A DNA stretch of 64,000 nucleotides from Delphinus delphis. Lineage: Eukaryota > Chordata > Mammalia > Artiodactyla > Delphinidae. Position numbers and translations under genes: made by a program. Of this stretch, positions 21,365 to 33,526 are shown piece by piece. The DNA lies in NCBI RefSeq assembly GCF_949987515.2, contig NC_082692.2, positions 90,529,488-90,593,487 of the forward strand, in the 5' to 3' direction. Under the pieces are notes generated by a model that saw nothing but the letters and a program-made list of their open reading frames with translations, ran no database searches and had not been told where the DNA came from. Within the stretch, counting starts at the first letter, position 1. Every line of letters starts with the position of its first letter.

Positions 21365-22982
21365 CCCACTACATGTAAAAGAATGAAATTAGAACACTCC
21401 CTAACACCATACACAAAAATAAATTCAAAATTGATTAAAGACCTAAATATAAGACCAGACAGTATAAAACTCTTAGAGGAAAACATAGGCAGAACACTCT
21501 TTGACATAAATTACAACAATATCTTTTTTGACCCACCTCCTAGAGTAATGAAAATTAAAACAAAAATAAACAAATGGGACCTAGCGAAACTTAAACGGTT
21601 TTGCACAGGAAAGGAAACCATAAACAAGACGAAAAGACAACCCTCAGAATGGGAGAAAATATTTGCAAATGAAGCAACTGACAAAGGATTAATCTCCAGA
21701 ATATACAAGCAGCTCATACAGCTCAAAAAAACAACCCAATTCAGGGCTTCCCTGGTGGCACAGTGGTTCAGAGTCCACCTGCTGATGCAGGGGACGCGGG
21801 TTCATGCCCCGGTCTGGGAAGATACCACATGCCGCGGAGCGGCTGGGCCCGTGAGCCGTGGCCGCTGAGCCTGCGCGTCCGGAGCCTGTGCTCCGCAACG
21901 GGAGAGGCCACAGCAGTGAGAGGCCTGCATATGGAAAAAAAAAAAAAAAAAAAAAATTCAAAAATGGGCAGAAGACCTAAATAGACATTTCTCTAAAGAA
22001 AACATACAGAAGGCCAGCAAACACATGAAAAGATGCTCAACATTTCTAATTATTAGAGAAATGCAAACCAAAACTGCAATGAGGTATCACCTCACACCGG
22101 TTAAAATGGCCATCATCAAAAAAATCTACAAACAATAAATGCTGGAGAGGGTGTGGAGAAAAGGGAACCCTCCTGTATTGTTGGTGGGAATGTAAATTGA
22201 TATAGTCAGTATGGAGAACTGTATGGAGGTTCCTTAAAAAACTAAAAATAGAACTACCATACAACCCAGCAGTGCCACTACTGGGCATATACCCTGAGAA
22301 AACCATAATTCAAAAAGAGTCATGTACCACAATGTTCACTGCAGCTCTATTTACAATAGCCAGGACATGGAAGCAACCTAAGTGTCCATCGACAGATAAA
22401 TGGATAAAGAAGATGTGGCACATATATACAATGAAATATTACTCAGCCATGAAAAGAAACGAAATTGAGTTATTTGTAGTGAGGTGGATGGACCTAGAGT
22501 GTGTCGTACAGAGTGAAGTAAGTCAGAAAGAGAAAAACAGATACTGTATGCTAACACATATATATATAAAATGTAAAAAAAAAAAAAAAGGTTCTGAAGA
22601 ACCTAAGGGCAGGACAGGAATAAAGATGCAGATATAGAGAATGGACTTGAGGACACAGGGAGGGGGAAGGGGAAGCTGGGATGAAGTGAGAGAGTGGCAT
22701 GGACTTATATATACTACCAAATGTAAATTAGATAGCTAGTGGGAAGCAGCCACATAGCACAGGGAGATTAGCTCTGTGCTTTCTCACCACCTAGAGGGGT
22801 GGGATAGGGAGGGTCTGAGGGAGGGAGATGCAAGTGGGAAGAGTTATGGGGATATATGTATATGTATAACTGATTCACTTTGTTATAAAGCAGGAACTAA
22901 CACACCATTGTAAAGCAATTATACTCCAATAAAGATGTTAAAAATAAAATAAATAAAAATAATAAAAATAAATTTTAAAAAA
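21365..22982 (+). mobile_element. 5'-truncated L1, plus strand, interrupted by a CHR-2 SINE
   Basis: Starts within the C-terminal third of ORF2 ('ctacatgtaaaagaatga') and runs through the 3'UTR to an A-rich tail (AATAAA/AAATAA repeats, 22930-22982). ORF2 frames are seen at 21383-21743 and 21960-22637. The Cys-rich motif has lost its histidine (CAC to TAT), giving C-x3-C-x7-Y-x4-C near 22139-22192, and a TAG follows at 22203-22205. A short direct repeat CCCACT(A) at 21365-21371 and 22983-22989 may be the TSD. It is the same 3'UTR family as the L1 at 10097 but in opposite orientation. Confidence 0.9.
21744..21954 (+). mobile_element. CHR-2-like tRNA-derived SINE nested in an L1
   Basis: The head is GGGCTTCCCTGGTGGCACAG. 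The B-box region is 'cgggttcatgcccc', and the GC-rich body 'gctgggcccgtgagccgtgg' and 'ctgagcctgcgcgtccgg' is followed by a poly-A tail of about 20. It sits between L1 sequences 'acaacccaattca' and 'aaaatgggcagaagac', with a short TSD AATTCA (21738-21743 and about 21955-21960). It must be younger than the host L1. Confidence 0.92.
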
Positions 22983-23700
22983 CCCACTATGGGAAACAGT
23001 ATGGAGGTTCCTTAAAAAACTAAAAATAGAACTACCATATGGCCCAACATCTCACTACTGAGCATATACCCAGAGAAAACCATAATTCAAAAAAAACACA
23101 TGCGCCCCAATGTTCATAGCAGCACTATTTACAATAGCCAGGACATGGAAGCAACCTGTATGTCCACTGACAGAGGAATGGATAAAGAAGGTGTGGTACA
23201 TATGTACAATGGAATATTACTAAGCCATAAAAAGGAATGAAATTGGGTCATTTGTAGAGACGTGGATGGATCTAGAGACTGTCATATAGAGTGAAGTAAG
23301 TCAGAAAGAGAAAAGCAAATATCATTTAATAATGCATATATGTGAAATCTAGAAAAATGATATAGATGGTCTTATTTGCAAAGCAGAAATATAGACAGAG
23401 ATGTAGAGAACAAATGTATGGATACCAAAGGGGAAAGGGGTGGGGAGGGAGGAATTGGGAGACTGGGATTGACACAGATATATTATTGATACTATGTGTG
23501 AGATAGACAACTGAGGGAAATGTACTGTATAGCACAGGGAACTGTACCTATTGCACTGTGGTACCCTAAATGGGAGGGAAGTCCAAAAGGGAGGGGATAT
23601 CTGTATGTGTATGGCTGCATTTTGTTGTGCAGTGGAGGCTAATACAACATTGTAAAACAACCATACCCCAATAAAAATATAAATAAAGAAAATAAAGAAA
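22983..23700 (+). mobile_element. Older L1 3' end, plus strand
   Basis: Begins 'cccactatgggaaacagtat' in the ORF2 C-terminal region, then the ORF2 end ('tcagaaagagaaaagcaaat') and a distinct 3'UTR ('gcacagggaactgtacctat', 'acaacattgtaaaacaacca'), with the terminus 'ccccaataaaaatataaat' and an A-rich tail. The 3'UTR belongs to a different, older subfamily than the L1 directly upstream. Confidence 0.88.
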
Positions 23701-25034
23701 CCTGTCCCAGGAAGAGTCTGTCTTGACTCAGTCAAAACAGTTGCAGGCCCTGATGTTGGAGCAAAGAGAGAAAAGACCCAGCTGGGTCTGTATATGGTAG
23801 ACTGTCATCTCAGCATAACATAAGGAGGCTAGAACCAAGCTGAGCCCAGCACACATGTTGTAAGAGAGAAAGCACAAGACAGATTACAGAGCCTTCCTTT
23901 CTTGGGAGAAGCAAGTGGGGAAGGCTGGAGAGATGCCAACGTGTGAACTCTGCCCCCCCAAAGTGGGAAGGACGTTCATTCCCTTCTATGTGGCCTAAGA
24001 GAAAAATGTGTAGATAGAAGAGAAGGTATTTGGTTTTCCCCTTCATGATTAATCGATTTTATTTATGAGAATAGAGAAGAAATATCCTTAAGTAACAAAA
24101 TAAGAATAACCTTGAAACCAGGTATATTGTTATTCAGTTAGGGGTATAGTCTGAATTTAACTTTTATTAATGTAGATAACAGCTTACGTGGGCCTTATGG
24201 TGACATTACTAGCACTCTAAAATTTAATTAGATTTTTAGAGCTTCTGTTAATGTCTTTTGTAGGATTATACAATCTGGGGCATCACTAGCAAGCTTCATA
24301 TGTTTTATTTTCATTATGATTTGAAATGAGCAGAAATGAGGTATTTTGCATATTAAAAGTTTGATTTTAGGGTCTTTATTTAAAATTAACCCCAGGGGGT
24401 TAAAAATCAGTATTCTTTTTTTTTTATCAAGCTATTTATATATATGTTTGTATCTATCTTATATATATATATGTATTTTATATACTAATTTCTGGGTTTT
24501 TTTACTTTTATCAATGTCAATTTTGTCATAATTATTAGTTGGCTATAACCATATAAATGTATATACTCTATAATGATTTTAAAATAACCATTTTGATGCA
24601 TTGTATTTTTTTTAGTGTACATATTTTCCTGAGTTTTCTGTTATGATGAAATGTTCCATTTCTTTGTCCTTTAATTACTGTACCCTGATTTTATACATAG
24701 CATTCCTTCCCAGCTCCAGTAAATCCTTTAAATTAGTAGAAAAATCTGTTCAGCATTTTTTAGACTCACCACAGCAATGTGCTAGATATTTGTGTGAATT
24801 TTAAGCAGTTTATCTCATTCCCTTACAGGCCTCAAACAGGAATTCTGGACAAGAATTAAATCTCTCTTTTACACAAGACTTGCTTATAAAGGAAGAGAAA
24901 TACAGTTAATTCTTAGCTGAATTGTCATAGTTATCACTAGTCAAATTCTTAATTTTGGGGCCTGCAAATCAGGTACATGACATTCACAGAGACTGGGAAA
25001 GAAAAACCTAACCAGCCTTGACATGGAGAAGTAG
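23701..25034. other. Unique-looking non-coding DNA
   Basis: No gene or confident repeat. A TA-rich patch lies at 24436-24475. Confidence 0.4.
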
Positions 25035-25215
25035 GATTGTGTAGAGAGCAAAGTGAGAACAGGAGCCAGAAGCTGATGTATGGGCTCTGCTATTTATTAG
25101 CTCTTTGAGCAGGAAAAGTCATTTTACTTCCCCTGGCCCGAGTGTTCTTCTCTGTAAAATGAGGTGGTTGCACAGATGTTCCCAGGATCCCGTTGATCTC
25201 TAGCACTGTACAAAG
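25035..25215 (+). repeat. MIR SINE relic, plus strand
   Basis: 'gggctctgctatttattagc', 'tttgagcaggaaaagtcatt' and 'tctctgtaaaatgaggtgg' follow sense MIR order. Confidence 0.72.
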
Positions 25216-26305
25216 TTAATTATTGTGGGAGTACCAAGTATTCCTTACTTTGTGCATGTATGCTGTGAATTCACGCAGGCTCTGTGCAGCCAGCCACCTT
25301 CTGCTGGAGTAGTCCTGTCCTTATATGGTTTCTGGTCTCTTTAGAGTGAGATTCTGTTTGGGAAGGGACTTAGTCTGGCACGGTTTCAGCCTAGTAATTG
25401 CGAAGTACCAATTGGTCCTCATCTATAATTACAGTATGAGCTTGCGATTCATTTTCCTCTAGCCCACAAAATTTTTTTAGGCAGAAAGGAGTATGGACAG
25501 AAGTTCCTAAAACTTAAAAGCATCTGTATTTCCATCTTATGTTTTTCACTGAATTGGTAGTTATCTTTCGTGAATGTCAGGCTTCTGTCCCTTCAGAATC
25601 AATCATGTCTATTTATGCGCTTGATGGAGTGGGAGAGGAAATGGTCTAGCATGGAGGAGTATATAAGAAACAATCTCAAATCCAAGTTTATTTCTTTCTC
25701 CCATGAAGCCCCAGCATACAAAAGAGGCATGACTCCAAATAAGCCTATTTCCCTCTTCTCTAGGAGCTCTAAAACATTACCATTTTGTTGTTATTGTTGT
25801 TCTTTTACTGGCCTTGATCACTGCAGATATTCATGGTTGTACAATACAATGAATTTTTAATTTTTTTCCTGGTTAGGTCTTTGTATTTATTCATAATGTT
25901 CATTTGAGGGAAATAAAATTGATATGCAGTGAAGCAAATGTTAACAGATCGTAAGATTTGATATGTTTTGGAAAGAAATGTTAATGATAAATGACAGTTA
26001 CCTAATTTGTGGAAGAATCTTCTTGCATAAAATAATCTACTAGTTTGTAATTATGTGATTAACTCTGCAAGAAAGAGAAAGTCATTCAAGTCAGAATCAT
26101 CGAGTTTTAGAATCAAAAAAATGTCTAGAACTTTTCAAATTAATTTGTTACCTATAATGAACTTTGATGTCAATTCTAAACATAAATACTATTTACAACT
26201 CTTTTTTAGGAAAAAGGAGTTCATTTACTTGCCGCTAAAGTTCAAGAGAATAATCAAGAAAAAAAATAGCAGAAATTTCAGTAAAAGTATTGGTGGCTAC
26301 TTTTT
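25216..26305. other. Unique-looking non-coding DNA
   Basis: The 95-96 codon frames at 25570-25860 and 26055-26342 show no domain, no splice context and strong AT bias. Confidence 0.4.
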
Positions 26306-26309
26306 GTTT

Positions 26310-26470
26310 GTTTTGGTGTTCACAAAGCACTTCCACATATAAAACCTCATTTTAAAAGAAATAAACGACATAATGAGGCAAAGTGTCATCAAGAACACTT
26401 TAAAGGCAAGGAAACTGAGGTTCCTTTTAAATACCATGTTCATGATCACGTAGCTTTTCAGAGGCAGAGA
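26310..26470 (-). repeat. MIR SINE relic, minus strand
   Basis: 'caaagcacttccacatataa', 'ggcaaggaaactgaggttcc' and 'catgatcacgtagcttttca' follow reversed MIR. Confidence 0.65.
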
Positions 26471-26539
26471 TAGGAAAAATTAAATACTTTAATAGGAGTG
26501 AATACAGAAAATATGGAAAGTATTTAAGTGATTTATGTG

Positions 26540-26700
26540 TATGTGTTTCTGTATCCTGTAACATTGTGAGAAGGTGGATATAATCAGCCCCTTATTATAA
26601 GCAAGGAATCTGAGGCCCAAAGACATTAATTTCTCTGTTGTCACATGCCAAGTAAATGACAGAGCCGAGTTAAAGTCTAGGTATTTCTAATTCCAAAATC
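26540..26700 (-). repeat. MIR SINE relic, minus strand
   Basis: 'aagcaaggaatctgaggccc', 'ttgtcacatgccaagtaaat' and 'gacagagccgagttaaagtc' follow reversed-MIR order. Confidence 0.75.
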
Positions 26701-27924
26701 TTTGTATTTGTTTTCTAGTCCTTGAATGGTCTTATCTCTGCCCCATGTTAACTTTGATATTAATTTGATACTCAGTAAATATTTCATTGCTGAATGTGTG
26801 AACAATTTAAAAAGCTTTTTGGATCACCTTTATCCTAGAGTGAGTTTAAAATACAGCCGTTACACTCAGGAGTGTGAGTGATGGGCCAGTCATTGAGAGA
26901 TGTCCTACTGCTTTCGGGAATAAAGAAAGGAGGAGAGTCTTGAGTGTATTTGGTGATGAATAACTAAAAGCAATGGCTACTTCACTAAATAACAAGCACA
27001 CTTCATCCATCTTAGAAACAAAAATAAAACCAGTAAGTATGGTGTAAGCAACTAACCATGGCTGGATTGCTCAGAAGAGGATATGCGTGAGACTCACATA
27101 AAGGTCAGGGTGAATATGTGAGTTCTTCCAGGAAAGGGGTGCAGCTGAATGCAGCAAGGGCTGTGGCAGACGAATATGCAGGAAGCAGTAGGCAAATATA
27201 ATATCATTAAGGAAGGTTCATCAACCATTACTCTTCATTTGGGGTTATCGATTGTTTTACAGGCTTGGACAGCACATGCAATGAACTGTTACAGCCACTC
27301 TGGGCGAATGTCAGCCCTCCAATATGATCATTATCCAAAGAGGGCAGTGTAAATAGTTGAAGTGTTAAAAGGACAGGGCAAAGAAGAGAGGCAGAACAGG
27401 GAGAAATAGGCCCTTGATTCCTTCCTTGGTTTGTTTTTTTAAGGGGAAACACCCTTGCTTCCATAACCAGAAATCTCTTCAGTAATCTCGAACTGCTCTG
27501 ATAGTAGGAGAGGAGAGGAGGATATTTTTACTGTTAAGGTTTTACTGTTTTGTCAGTGACGGAAGGAGGGCACCTCCAAAATGTATGGAAAATTAAGTTC
27601 AGTGATTTAATAAATTGTGTGCTTAGCCAGGTGTGTCTGTGTTTCTTGCCTTTTCAAGTAGTCATTGTTGAAGGATGTCCTTCTGGGTAAGAACTGCATT
27701 ACTGTGTGGCCCCAAAGGGAGAACTAGAATCAAATTTTGGGAGAGGGCCGTTGATGCATAGGTCAGCAGAGCTAACTGTTAACAGTTAGTCGTTAATTAG
27801 CGATGAAATTTAGCCACTAGAAACATCGCAACTTCTAAACATGCCTCTCTTCTTTCTGTCTTACAATACCCCCACCCCGAATCTGTGTCAACACTTAGAT
27901 CTATTAAGTTGAGATTGCATTTGT
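26701..27924. other. Unique-looking non-coding DNA
   Basis: No gene or named repeat seen. A short local inverted repeat, 'taactgtt' followed by 'aacagtta', sits at 27774-27787. Confidence 0.4.
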
Positions 27925-28100
27925 TGCTGGTAAGCACCTACTATGTGCTGTCCATTGTACTAGATGCAATGTAGTTACTTTAATGCAAACTATAGACTGA
28001 TCCACAGGCACTTGCATTCCTATTCTACAGAAGAGACTAGGTAACTTGCCAACTCTGCACAGCTAATAGCAGATAGAGCTGAGAAATGAGCTTAAGTCCA
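27925..28100 (-). repeat. MIR SINE relic, minus strand
   Basis: 'gtaagcacctactatgtgct', 'gagactaggtaacttgccaa' and 'agctaatagcagatagagct' in reversed-MIR order. Confidence 0.75.
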
Positions 28101-28239
28101 TGAAGCCCAACAGATCTTTGATGACAGCAAACCTCCCAGAACATGGAATTGGTTGCCTTGTGAGGGAGTGAGTTCCCCATCCATGGAGGAGGAAGGGGAG
28201 GAGGAAAAGTAATATTTCAACAGTTTAACCTTTTTTATT

Positions 28240-28770
28240 ATTATGAATGTTATCTAAGTATTTATCAAGGTGAAATTCACATAACTTAGAATTAACCACT
28301 CTTAAATGAACAATTTCCTGGCATTTAGTACACTTACAGTGTTGTATAAAGAGTACCTCTATCTCATTCTAAAATATTTTCATGACTTTAAAATAAAACC
28401 CAGTACCCATTAAGCAGTTATTCCCCATTCTTTCTCCTTACATGCCCCAGCCCCTATCAATCACCAGTCTGCTTTCTGTCTCTTTGCATTTACCTGTTCT
28501 AGATATGTCATATAAATGGAATCATACAATATGCGACCTTTTGTGTCTGACTTCTTCCACTTAACATCATGTTTTTGAGATTTCATCCATGCTATAGCAT
28601 GTTTCAACACTTCATTCCTTTTTGTGACTAAATAATATTCTATCTATGACAATTTTTTCATCCATTCATCAGTTGATAGACATTTGCGTTACTTCTACCT
28701 TTTGGCTGCTGTGATTAGTGCTGCTTTGACCATTCATGTACAAGTATTTGTTTGAGTAACTGTCTTGGAT
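28240..28770 (-). repeat. Old L1 (L1M-type) 3' fragment, minus strand
   Basis: 'aaggtgaaattcacataact', 'aaaacccagtacccattaag', 'ttctagatatgtcatataaa', 'tttttgtgactaaataatat' and 'gatagacatttgcgttactt' are hallmark phrases of ancient mammalian L1 3' ends read in reverse. Confidence 0.8.
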
Positions 28771-28789
28771 TCTTTGGGAGCTGCATCTT

Positions 28790-29010
28790 TTGGAGCATTT
28801 ACTTTGTGCTAGTCACTGAACCAAGTGTTTTATGTGTAAAACGTCTTTGAATTCTCAGAACGCTGTGAGGTGAATACTATTATTATACCCGGCTTATAGT
28901 TGAGGAAACTAAGGTACAGTGAGGTTAACGTACCTTGCATTGGGTCACATACTCCTAGTGCTGGGACTCAAATCTTAGCATCAAAGTTTCAGAGTCTATA
29001 CACTGTGCCT
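28790..29010 (-). repeat. MIR SINE relic, minus strand
   Basis: 'agcatttactttgtgctagt', 'tgaggtgaatactattatta', 'agttgaggaaactaaggtac' and 'agtgctgggactcaaatctt'. Nearly full length. Confidence 0.8.
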
Positions 29011-31488
29011 TTTCTGTCTTGTATCTTATTACCTTCAGACTTAACACCTACAACTGCGTTAGCTGTCCCTTCCCTGATACCACCCTTTCCTGTCTCCCCT
29101 GGGCATACTCTGATTTGTCAAGTTTCCTCTTAAAATGCGGAGTCCAATATTGGTTAATAATATTCCAGGAGTAATTTATTTTTACTGTTATCATCACTAC
29201 CATTATCGATAGTTTGGTTGCACTTGAAAGATTATTAGGTGTTAGTTTTTCAAAATAATATTTGTTTTTTTATTAATAATAAAAATTATATAATAAATAA
29301 CAAATTAAGAAACAAGCCCCAGGTTTCCCAGCCCAGAATCTCTCTGTTGCCATTAAACAATCAAGTAAAATCACAGTACATATGCATGTTGAAAATCCAA
29401 ACAGTAAAGAAGTATATAAAATTTTTATTATGACTTCTTTTATGGAAAAATGCAGTGTATATATTTCCAAATACACCTTCCAGATATGTTCTGACATTGG
29501 TAGTGTTCAGAGTCTTATTTATTTCCTCAGGTTCAGTTTTAGCTCATTTAGAGATACATACCAGAATCTACCACTGAGTTTGGGGTGGAGTAAAACTCCC
29601 AGGCACTTTTCTTAGGATCTGTTGTTAAGTCAGAACTCCATTTTGCTGTGCTGGTTTATGCAGTTGATTTTCTTAACCTAAATGTAGAACTTTCCATGTC
29701 TTTGGGCTAGAACATGCTCACTGAATTACACAATGCCATTCTGTCAAGGTAACTGTACAACCCAAGTATGATAACCAGTTTGTTACTGATCATTCTCAGT
29801 TTGGAAAATGCAAAAAACTCTGCCACTTGACCATCCTGGGAATTTTTCATTTATTTTAATGAGTGTATTTCACACTATCAGCTGGGAGAGTTTGACCACC
29901 TAAGCTACAGAAGTATGTCTGCTTTGCACTTATTTCGGACAGAATCCTGCTCAAACATCCCCCACCAGCCTCAGAGTCATGCAGAGTAACAAGGTTCCAG
30001 TTGTAGAACTAGAACTTCATTTGCAAAGGTGTGACATGGAGGGATGGAAAGACATTTATCAAATTTAACAATAGCATTGGAAACCAGAGGTTCTATGCAA
30101 TTCTCAGTTCAAGTATTGAATTGCACAGTCTCTTGCTCAGTATAATTTATTATCTGAGGGATATGCCTACATTAATAGCATTTGACCACATTTTAATCTT
30201 ACTGAGCTGCTATGAATTAAACCAAATGTTAAAGTTGTAATATAAGACTCTATTTTTATAACAATGTAAGTTAATATTAAGTGGTAAAATGAAATGTGTT
30301 TTTAAAAAATGAAATGTATTTTGCCCAACCCTGAGATACATGTCTTTCTTGTGTATAGCAGACCTATAGTGTAAGTCAAGCTAAGCTTTTTCTTTTATCT
30401 TTTTCAATAAACTTTGTATTAGAATAGAAATCCCTAATTGTCAGGTGTGTATACTTGAGTTTTGATGTCTTCACTAAGTCTAAAGATATTAATTAGGCAT
30501 CATCTGTTTACTCCCTCTTAGAAGATGTTGACAGTGATCATCCTGGGGGTGGACACACCTTTTAAAACTACACAATTTACTAATGAGCTTTTCAAGAATG
30601 GATTTTTTTCCCCACCAATTCACTGCCCATAAATGTCTGTGATTTCTTTATGTATAGGGATAAAGGCAAGCAAAATGAATGGTCTTCTTGTTTTTATTAT
30701 GATTATTTCATGGAGGCAGATATTCATTCTGGCTTCCTTTTTAAATGGATTTTGTGATGGTAAGAAAATGCAAATGAAGTGATAGTAGTTCTCATAAATT
30801 TCTGGCCTCGTGACTAAAATGCGGCGTATCAGCCTTGCTATCAAACCCCCCTAAGCACATTTTCTTTGTGTTAGTGACTTAGGTAATAGTGCACCTTTCA
30901 TCTGTACATTAGATTCTACAATTCTTCCTTTCTACCTGTGTGCTTTACATACCACTTTTAACGTGTGTGTATATGAGTGTGTGTGTATATACGGCATTCA
31001 TTCTTAGCTGAAGCTGAGAAGATTCAGATTTCCTCTATACATTTCAAGTCTGATAAATGGCTACCCTGTGGTTATGAAAATTACCTATACTTAATACCTG
31101 TATTAATCTTGCACTCTCAGCAAATGCCTGAATGACGATCTGCCCCTTTGTTGATACCAACAGCGATGTTAACACTTGCCTAGGAGCAATCATAGATGAG
31201 GACAATTCGCTTGTAGATTCAAATGTACTACTATAATTTTTCAACCTTTCTTTTTCCCCTAATTTCATGAGTCATATCCATCTTTAAAAAGAGATATTCA
31301 TTTTGGATTTTCCAGCTAGAGACCCATGCCATGAAGCCTCTGAAGACAGTCAAAAGAAGCAGAAAACTGGAAAAATGCACAGGTGATACACAATCGCTCA
31401 AAGCTGCCCCTACCCTTTACATTGCATCTGCTGTCCCATCAGTATTCAATCTGCAGTGCGTCTCCAAAGCAAAATATATTTTGAACAA
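29011..31488. other. Unique-looking non-coding DNA
   Basis: About 2.5 kb with no recognised repeat beyond simple AT-rich patches (29262-29310) and a short TG run (30964-30990). No frame over 80 codons. Confidence 0.4.
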
Positions 31489-31736
31489 TTTATTGGTGGT
31501 ATTTCAAATTTTAAACAGTAAAATCGGCTAGATGCAGAGCTACTCTCGAGGTTTGGCCCATCAGGCTTTTCACCTTGGTCTTGCCCTTTAAGATTACTTT
31601 GCTAGGCTGGTGGCAGGTTGGCATGCAGAGAGAAAAGGAGTTGCCTTCCAGAGATGGTACTAAAAACAGCTCAAAGCTCTAAAAGTGTAAGTCTTTGATT
31701 AGACCACTTTGACTGCTACAAAAAGGCTAACTGGGT

Positions 31737-32051
31737 TCATGTCCTTTCTGGCTGAATAACCCCGACTGTTGGGTCCACAGGGCAACACATGACCGTAAGG
31801 AGGTGATCTGATTTTTTTGAATTTACTTCAGTGTCTGAGCCAGAAAAAAGGAAATAAGTAGTTGAATTGTTATCACTCCTCTGCCCTGTATTTCTAGCAG
31901 CCATCACTAATTTGTTATGGTATTCTGTCCTGCAAAACCCAGATATGGCTTCATAATATTTCTCAACGTAGCCCTCAAGAGGGTCACTGTTGCTGGTCAG
32001 GTTGCCACGTGAGATGTAACCAGTCGGGCCATCCAGCTCTGTGTTGAGCTA
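31737..32051 (-). other. Unidentified 103-codon open run (possible decayed pseudogene)
   Basis: On the minus strand the frame is open from just after TAG (32051-32049) to TGA (31739-31737), with no start codon at its head. Residues include 'TELDGPTGYISRGNLTSN', 'EGYVEKYYEAISGFCRTE' and 'DPTVGVIQPERT' at the end. The composition (Cys, Trp-poor, mixed polar) looks less like translated AT-rich DNA than other frames here. Upstream the same frame is crossed by stops. I do not recognise the protein. Chance is a real alternative, because runs of this length are expected in 64 kb. Confidence 0.25.
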
Positions 32052-32764
32052 TGGCCACATTTTTCTCTAACAAGCCTTTAATACATCGAGGGTAGAGTCA
32101 AAGGGCTCTCACTTTGTCTGGTAGGTCACCCTGATCATAGAAATACCCTGGGCTTCTTATCAAGGGTAGAGTTTATTGCCACAGTCATATCAGTATGATC
32201 TTTTCTGGTATTCGCAGCTCAGCACTATCTCATTTTTCCTCAAGTTTAAAATTACCTTCTAAGTGACACTATTCCAGAAATCGTTCCCTGAACCATTCTG
32301 ACAGTTTCCACCTTGAAAATCTCCCATCACATCATGAAAGATGAATATATGTATTCCAGAACTCCTGGACAGTAGTATCCTGATCCTATGAATGTTCGGT
32401 GCCGCTCTCAGTACAGTGAAATCTGGAACTTGGCTATGAACGGAACCCCTCTGTGACTCAGATATTAAGGAGGAAGATGTTTGTTGCACGTGACTACTGA
32501 ATCATCTTCACTTTCTTGATGTTCTTCGGAGTTGTCATTGGTGAAAATGATGGTTTTGCCCATCTTACGTGAAAAAATGATCCATGGTTAGCTCTGGCCT
32601 CTGAAGATCAGACAGGGTTAACTAGCCTCTAAGGATTACAGATAAGGATAGTCCCCCTAAATAGGGCTTAGGGAAAACCTTTTCCTATAGATTAGATTAC
32701 TACAAATGCTTAGCATCTCTACCAGAGATTCTGGCAGGGGTTGGAATCCTGGTTCTGAAATCAT

Positions 32765-32885
32765 CAGTCAGTAAATATTATGGTGTACTACCCACTCTGT
32801 GTCTGACACTATGCTGGTTACTGGAAATACAGCAGTGTGAGAGAGGAAGAGAGCACTTCATGTAGCTTCCGGTTGTAGAGTAGCT
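32765..32885 (-). repeat. L2 3' end relic, minus strand
   Basis: 'agtcagtaaatattatggtg', 'gtctgacactatgctggtta' and 'ctggaaatacagcagtgtga' match reversed L2 3' order. Confidence 0.6.
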
Positions 32886-33218
32886 AGGCATTAAGCTGGT
32901 AACTCTGCTTCTTGATGGCCCTGATCAGAGAATATCCTTGTCTGATTTAGTGAGCCCGTGCCCTTCTGGGTGATGAGTGGAATTCATGTGTATAGTCTTG
33001 CGATGGTCTATCCTAAAAGGATAGTAGCCCACCTTAGACATATTCTGAGGACTCTCAAAGCCCATATTCAAAGGTCATTATCCCTTGCCTTTTGAAGTAT
33101 CCAGGTAAAAAGGCTTCTGTACTTACTCTAGGGTACTCTAGACATAATAGGAACCAAAGTTATGTAAACACAAGTGAATTGGTCTTATTTTTCCTTTCTA
33201 CATATTCCACTGAGGCTA

Positions 33219-33526
33219 CTTATTTATTTATTTATAAATTTATTTATTTATTTTTGGCCGCATTGGGTCTTCGTTGCTGCGCGCCGGCTTTCTCTAGTTG
33301 TCGCGAGTGGGGCTTCTCATTGCAGTGGCTTCTCTTGTAGAGCACGGGCTCTAGGCATGCGGTCTTCCATAGTTGTGGCACGCGGGCTCTAGAGCACAGG
33401 CTCAGTAGTTGTGGCGCACGGGCTTAGTTGCTCCACTGCATGTGGGATCTTCCTGGACCAGGGCTTGAACCCATGTCCCCTGCATTGGCAGGTAGATTCT
33501 TAACCACTGCGCCACCAAGGAAGCCC
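33219..33526 (-). mobile_element. CHR-1-like tRNA-derived SINE, minus strand
   Basis: The plus strand reads a (TATT)n tail (33219-33256), 'ggccgcattgggtcttcgtt', repeated 'tagttgtggc' units, then 'cagggcttgaacccatgtcc' and the reversed head 'gccaccaaggaagccc'. It is long-bodied like the copy at 3737-4097. The TSD is unclear because the tail merges with T-rich flank. Confidence 0.88.

Noticed and set aside
21763..21984. Open frames across the CHR-2 SINEs (also 41722-42071)
   Set aside because: GC-rich SINE bodies lack stop codons by chance. The Lys or Phe runs are the poly-A tails.
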